Positions 58,230-64,000 of a DNA stretch of 64,000 bases are shown one piece after another (positions within the stretch are counted from its first letter, which is position 1; every line of letters begins with the position of its first letter). A program made the position numbers and the translations under genes. The notes beneath the pieces are model-generated. The model saw nothing but the letters and a program-made list of their open reading frames with translations, was not told the DNA's origin and did not search any database. Source of the DNA: Margaritifera margaritifera (taxonomy: Eukaryota > Mollusca > Bivalvia > Unionida > Margaritiferidae); the NCBI GenBank assembly GCA_029931535.1, contig JAQPZY010001548.1:2172001-2236000 (forward strand), written 5' to 3'.

Positions 58230-58500
58230 AATTATGAAAAACAATAATGTGGATTCATTTATTTTCATGGCTATATGAAAAATATTGCATTTTCATCTGT
58301 ACATCAATTCTTTGATTTGGGTTTTTTAATTTGAAATGACATTTTTGTCAGCACTTAAATTTGTGGATTCAGATAGGGGCTGTATTGTCTCCTTAGAAAA
58401 ACTATTGTTAATAGGAACATCAGATTTGTAGTTTGTAGCAACCACGAAATTACAAAAATGTGTACGCCACAAATAATAGTGAATTCACAATGCTATGAAA
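58230..58500. mobile_element. Probable MITE
   Basis: Left end aatgtggattcatttatttt and right end, reverse complement ttgtgaattcactattattt, form imperfect inverted repeats of about 24 bp around 250 bp of AT-rich sequence. Just upstream of the exon at 58552. Target duplication not clear. Confidence 0.5.
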
Positions 58501-58551
58501 CTAAAACTACAAATTAATGGTAAGTGATGAACTCTATATATATTCTTACAG

Positions 58552-58673
58552 AGAGGGTTCAAGCTGCGGTCCAAATTATTAAACTCAGGAAATGGTCACA
58601 GTTTCGCTGTGCCTCATACATTACATGTCCTGGAGCAGACACCTCAAGTCCATGGTCTTCATACATTCATCAG
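58552..58673 (+). CDS. UCKL1: UCKL1 exon encoding the linker (LNSGNGH...TPQVHGLHTFIR)
   Basis: Acceptor tattcttacag before 58552, donor CAG|GTAGGG at 58673/58674; 40 codons plus two bases. It encodes RGFKLRSKLLNSGNGHSFAV and PHTLHVLEQTPQVHGLHTFI. The TPQVxGxHTxIR block precedes the UPRT-like domain in vertebrate UCKL1, whereas the preceding 20 or so residues are lineage-variable. The last two bases (AG) join G at 60435 to make Arg. Confidence 0.93.
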
Positions 58674-60434
58674 GTAGGGCTGCCTTAGTTCTCTTACTGT
58701 CATTTGGACCGTTAACATCTAATTGCAGACTTGCAGTATTATAGTCCAGTTACATTTTCATAAGTCTTAGAGAATTTCATGCTAACTGCGTGTTTATGAC
58801 AACAACAACAAAAACAATTTATCCACCACCAAACAACTACAATCATATGATCAAAAACTAAGTTGAAAATTTGACAAAGTTAATTCAATACAATCGATAA
58901 AATAATATTGTAGTCACCATATTGTCACTCACTTGTATGATTTGCACAAGTCTTAAAGTATTTATTTCATGCAAACTGCATATTTTGGACAAATACAAAA
59001 GTAAAAAGTATGTATATGTTTATAGAACAGTGTCCTATGTCCCCTAAATCTTGACCCTGTGCGCACACTTTTTTATCAGAAAAAAAAATCGAAAAATGCA
59101 CCTACAACTTTTCATTATTGGATGTCCATCCATGTTTCTGTTGGCACTTTGAGTGGCCAAAGTTGCAAAAGGTGATAAAAACTAAGAGATGGCAATGAAT
59201 GTGTATTTTAAAACAATGTATCTGGCAATGAAAACATTCAAGGTTGTGGTTTTTGGCCAAGCTGCAATGTAAAGTGTTTGACAGCCGTTGGTGTGACGTA
59301 TTATTTAGGTTACATTCACCCATATGGCGAGGAATATTTAATTTATTTTGAGGTTGAAATAATGACAAAAAAGACTAAATTTATGCAAATACACAATTTG
59401 TTATTTAATTAATGATTTGTTAGTTTGGAAAGAAAAGTAATTTAAAAACACACAGATTTTTATTTTAATAAATGCTGGTAGATAACGAGTGTATACTTAT
59501 GTTAATGAGAGCAAGATCCGGAATGGAAAATTCCTTGGTGCACTTCTTTTCAGGTTACCCAAACATTAAAACATGTTAATGTTTCCATGAGTTACATGAG
59601 CACATGATAAAACTTTTATTACAATAATGTAAGTGTCCAAGGAAGCTATGATAGCACAGTGCAGACCACAAAGTTAAGGTGGCAAAACTGTCGAAGCAAA
59701 TAAGATTATCTCATTTTTATAGCACTATTAGTGCATTATGTATTATTATTTTCCTTTGTGCATCTAAAATATTGCGTGACCCCAAATTTGGAGGGTGGGG
59801 GACACTGTCCTGTAGCCTTGGGAACCTACGTGCAACACTGTAGAAGAACATATTTCAGTTAAAAGTTTAAATAGGTACAAAAGTTATAAGTACAAAAATT
59901 GAAACAAGTAGAATAACAATATTGAAAACCTAGAATTTGACCAGTCCTTTAAATAAAAATATGCAATGGAATTAGGAATTTTAATATGGATATCATCAGG
60001 AGGTGGTAAAAAAATTCACCGTAATAGGAGGTATTTGCAAAATAAAGTTATAAAATATTGTTGGATGCTAAATTTCTCTGTTATGATTTCTGTTCCATAG
60101 TTTAGAGTCCAACATTATAAGAGATTTATCAGGTGACTAGAGTGATAACTAGGTGTATATAGATACTGCTTTGTTAAGAAATGTAGATGTTAAACTTGTA
60201 TTACCACCTAGCACAAAGTCTGCCTAGCTGGGTGTGTAGAAATACTGCTTTGTTAAGGAATGTAGATGTTAAACTTGTATTGCCATGTAGCACAAAGTCT
60301 GCATCACTCAGAATGCATTACATAAATTGTTAATGTTCACATAGTTAATGCTGTAGCAACGTTTAAGACAAGATAAGTTGGCTTTGTTCTGAAAAATTCA
60401 TTTCTGAAACATTTGAATTTTTTTTCTCACCCAG
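58674..60434. other. Intron, mostly unassigned; one 2-copy repeat
   Basis: At 60160-60305 a block (atactgctttgttaag(a/g)aat, gtagatgttaaacttgtatt, agcacaaagtctgc) occurs twice, about 76 bp apart. Otherwise nothing recognised. Ends in acceptor tttttctcacccag. Confidence 0.7.
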
Positions 60435-60528
60435 GAACAAGGATACCCCACGTGATGAGTTCATATTTTACTCCAAAAGATTAATGCGTCTTCTGTTTGA
60501 GTATGCTATATCTATGTTGCCACACAAG
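60435..60528 (+). CDS. UCKL1: UCKL1 exon encoding the start of the UPRT-like domain
   Basis: Acceptor ctcacccag before 60435, donor aag|gtaagg at 60528/60529. One base completes Arg, then 31 codons: [31 protein letters not shown]. [22 protein letters not shown] is the entry to the uracil phosphoribosyltransferase-like domain of UCKL1. In this family the domain is degenerate and its enzymatic activity is not firmly established. The remainder must lie beyond 64000. It ends in phase 0; the large 41-bp array starts about 320 bp downstream. Confidence 0.97.
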
Positions 60529-60845
60529 GTAAGGACATAAATTCTTCCTCTTCAAGGAAAACAAATGAATGGATCTTAATTAAGTTTCTCTGATAGACAG
60601 TATAAGGTCTTCATTTTTTTTTTTTTGTCTTCGATTTGTCAGCACAACAATTGCATCACCGAGGTTAATTCAAAAAAGATGATGAACATACAGAACATTC
60701 CACACAGGCATGTACTCTTTATGCAGTTAGGAGTATGCACTTGTGATGATATATATTTTATTGTCATTTTTATTTTTAACACTTATGACATCGGCTTTGC
60801 ATGACATTGCCTTTGGAAAAAAACTCTTGCAACACTGGTGTGGAC

Positions 60846-63150
60846 CAATAATATGAGTATCAACCAATTATACCTGCCCATTCTATACAAATAATATGAG
60901 TATCAACCAGTTATATCTGCCTATTCTCTGCAAATAATATGAGTATCAACCAATTATACCTGCCTATTCTATACAAATAATATGAGTATCAACCAGTTAT
61001 ACCTGCCTATTCTATACAAATAATGAGTATCAACCAATTATACCTGCCTATTCTATACAAATAATATGAGTATCAACCAATTATACCTGCCTATTCTATA
61101 CAAATAATGAGTATCAACCAATTATACCTGCCTATTCTATACAAATAATGAGTATCAACCAATTATACCTGCCTATTCTATACAAATAATGAGTATCAAC
61201 CAATTATACCTGCCTATTCTATACAAATAATGAGTATCAACCAATTATACCTGCCTATTCTCTGCAAATAATATGAGTATCAACCAGTTATACCTGCCTA
61301 TTCTATACAAATAATATGAGTATCAACCAATTATACCTGCCTATTCTATACAAATAATATGAGTATCAACCAGTTATACCTGCCTATTCTCTGCAAATAA
61401 TATGAGTATCAACCAATTATACCTGCCTATTCTATACAAATAATGAGTATCAACCAATTATACCTGCCTATTCTATACAAATAATGAGTATCAACCAATT
61501 ATACCTGCCTATTCTATACAAATAATGAGTATCAACCAATTATACCTGCCTATTCTATACAAATAATGAGTATCAACCAATTATACCTGCCTGTTCTATA
61601 CAAATAATATGAGTATCAACCAATTATACCTGCCTGTTCTATACAAATAATATGAGTATCAACCAATTATACCTGCCTATTCTATACAAATAATGAGTAT
61701 CAACCAATTATACCTGCCTATTCTATACAAATAATGAGTATCAACCAATTATACCTGCCTATTCTATACAAATAATGAGTATCAACCAATTATACCTGCC
61801 TGTTCTATACAAATAATATGAGTATCAACCAATTATACCTGCCTATTCTCTGCAAATAATATGAGTATCAATCAATTATACCTGCCTATTCTATACAAAT
61901 AATGAGTATCAACCAATTATACCTGCCTATTCTATACAAATAATATGAGTATCAACCAATTATACCTGCCTGTTCTATACAAATAATATGAGTATCAACC
62001 AATTATACCTGCCTATTCTCTGCAAATAATATGAGTATCAATCAATTATACCTGCCTATTCTATACAAATAATGAGTATCAACCAATTATACCTGCCTAT
62101 TCTATACAAATAATGAGTATCAACCAATTATACCTGCCTATTCTATACAAATAATGAGTATCAACCAATTATACCTTCCTATTCTATACAAATAATGAGT
62201 ATCAACCAATTATACCTGCCTGTTCTATACAAATAATATGAGTATCAACCAATTATACCTGCCTATTCTCTGCAAATAATATGAGTATCAATCAATTATA
62301 CCTGCCTATTCTATACAAATAATATGAGTATCAACCAATTATACCTGCCTATTCTCCAAATAATATGAGTATCAATCAATTATACCTGCCTATTCTATAC
62401 AAATAATGAGTATCAACCAATTATACCTGCCTATTCTATACAAATAATGAGTATCAACCAATTATACCTGCCTATTCTATACAAATAATGAGTATCAACC
62501 AATTATACCTGCCTATTTTATACAAATAATGAGTATCAACCAATTATACCTGCCTATTCTATACAAATAATGAGTATCAACCAATTATACCTGCCTATTC
62601 TATACAAATAATGAGTATCAATCAATTATACCTGCCTATTCTATACAAATAATGAGTATCAACCAATTATATCTGCCTGTTCTATACAAATAATATGAGT
62701 ATCAACCAATTATACCTGCCGATTCTATACAAATAATGAGTATCAACCAATTATACCTGCCTGTTCTATACAAATAATATGAGTATCTACCAATTATACC
62801 TGCCTGTTCTATACAAATAATGAGTATCAACCAATTATACCTGCCTGTTCTATACAAATAATATGAGTATCAACCAATTATACCTGCCTATTCTATACAA
62901 ATAATGAGTATCAACCAATTATACCTGCCTATTCTATACAAATAATGAATATCAACCAATTATACCTGCCTATTCTATACAAATAATGAGTATCAACCAA
63001 TTATAACTGCCTATTCTATACAAATAATATGAGTATCAACCAATTATACCTTCCTATTCTATACAATTTAATGAGTATCAACCAATTATACCTGCCTATT
63101 TTATACAAAAATAATATGAGTATCAACCAATTATTCTATACAAATAATTA
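60846..63150. repeat. 41/43-bp tandem array, about 55 copies (2.3 kb)
   Basis: Unit caaccaattatacctgccta, ttctatacaaataatgagta, t. A longer variant (aataatatgagtat) and a ctgcaaataat variant recur in a regular order, forming partial higher-order blocks; for example, a block of several units at about 61800-61990 recurs at about 61970-62110 and again from 62220. Confidence 0.98.
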
Positions 63151-63179
63151 GTGCCCCGCTCGATTAAGTCAGCAGAGAC

Positions 63180-64000
63180 CTTAGTAATCATGTTTTCCAT
63201 CCATCAGCAATTTGGTTTCCACAAGATAAGTTTATTGGGAATTGTTTGATTTAACAAAATTTGGTGTGCAGCTTTATATTGAAAAGGCCTCAAAAGAGTT
63301 TGCTTTCCAGCCTTCCTTGTCATCGTTTAGAGGAGTTATAGCCTCTGGTTGCCTGTCCTCCTTGATGATTGTTGGATTTTGACCAGATTTGTTATGCAGC
63401 TTTATCATGATGAAATCTTGACAGAGTTTGATTTAAATTATAATACAACAACATTTACAGTTATGCTCTTGATTGTCCATCCTCCTGACTTTGGCTTCTA
63501 CAGCATTATTTTACCAATGATTGTTGGATTTCAACCAAATTTGACATGCAGCTTTATATTTACAAGATTTTGAATGAGTTTGATTTCATGCATTCCACAT
63601 GATCAGTTAGAGGAGTTATGACCCCTGATTTCCTGTCCTCCTAAATTGGGTTTCTGCAGCCTAACTTTACTAAGGATTCTTTAATTTCAACTGAATTTAG
63701 CATGCAGCTTTATATGATAAGGCCTTGAATTTTTTTGATCTCTAGCATTCCATGGCATCATTTTCAGGAGTTATAGCCCCTGATTGTCAACCTCCTGACT
63801 TTGGTTTCTGCAGCAATACTTTACCAAGGATTATTAGATTCCAAGCCAAATTTGGCAAGCAGCTGTATCTTCATTAGACCTTAAATTAGTTTAATTTTCA
63901 GCATTCCACATTATTCTTGAGAAGGGTTATGGCCCCTAAGTTCATGTCCTCCTTACTTTGGTCTCTGCAGCATTACATAGCCAAGGATTATTGGATTTCA
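63180..64000. repeat. Degenerate dispersed tandem repeat, ~160-bp units, running off the window
   Basis: Phrases ggagttatagcccctgattg, cctgtcctcctgactttggt, ttctgcagcattactttacc, aaggattattggatttcaac, caaatttggcatgcagcttt and atattgataaggccttga repeat in order about five times with strong divergence. Noncoding; the open frame at 63349-63573 is an artefact. Confidence 0.85.

Noticed and set aside
63349..63573. 74-codon open frame
   Set aside because: Lies across diverged units of a dispersed repeat whose phrases recur several times.

Overview
This is a eukaryotic, AT-rich, repeat-laden window, most probably from a bivalve mollusc or another lophotrochozoan. The organism call is an inference from the gene structure and from the mix of tRNA-SINEs, DIRS-like, hAT, Tigger/pogo-like and piggyBac-like relics and dispersed repeats; I could not search a database. 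There is one recognisable host gene. Eight exons of uridine-cytidine kinase-like 1 (UCKL1), a pyrimidine-salvage enzyme with a uridine kinase domain followed by a uracil phosphoribosyltransferase-like domain, lie on the + strand at 2988-3271, 9500-9606, 17669-17839, 23085-23156, 29392-29581, 45126-45187, 58552-58673 and 60435-60528. Every exon has AG/GT borders and all eight join in phase (about 367 codons, from the N-terminal tail through the whole kinase domain to the start of the UPRT-like domain). At least one exon lies before the window and several after it.

The rest is intron, filled by transposons and tandem arrays. 1-2980: a decayed LINE reverse transcriptase and three short arrays. 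3383-5922: a 24-bp satellite split by a 1.83-kb TA-flanked Tigger-type element. 6785-8960: a DIRS-like retrotransposon on the minus strand. 11598-15347: a 3.73-kb hAT element with perfect 8-bp target duplications and a transposase broken by one stop, holding a nested pogo/Tigger relic. 16157-20460: two inverted fragments of one LINE family around a UCKL1 exon, a 54-bp array and a tRNA-SINE. 20649-22600: a second Tigger-type copy and microsatellites. 28186-36870: degenerate repeat families with units of about 145-155 bp, and a decayed transposase at 30490-31300.

40564-43315: a TIR element with another element nested inside it; its inverted relative is at 56929-58098. 43735-44590: SINE and GIY-YIG-like relics on the minus strand. 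45493-49355: a 2.5-kb 48-bp array and a 0.9-kb 41-bp array. 49454-52850: a piggyBac-like N-terminus next to a second, internally deleted DIRS-like element. 53410-54900: the largest array of the ~150-bp family. 60846-63150: a 2.3-kb array with 41/43-bp units.

The observations most worth following up are two cases in which inverted repeats sit in the introns on both sides of a UCKL1 exon. One is a 114-bp pair with a single mismatch around exon 17669-17839; the other is a longer, diverged pair around exon 45126-45187. Inverted flanking repeats can promote circular RNA formation or exon skipping. Also notable are the clean empty-site reconstruction of the Tigger insertion, the near-intact hAT, and dispersed repeats that carry YY1-like and nuclear-receptor-like motifs. 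I did not find a convincing wholly new system.
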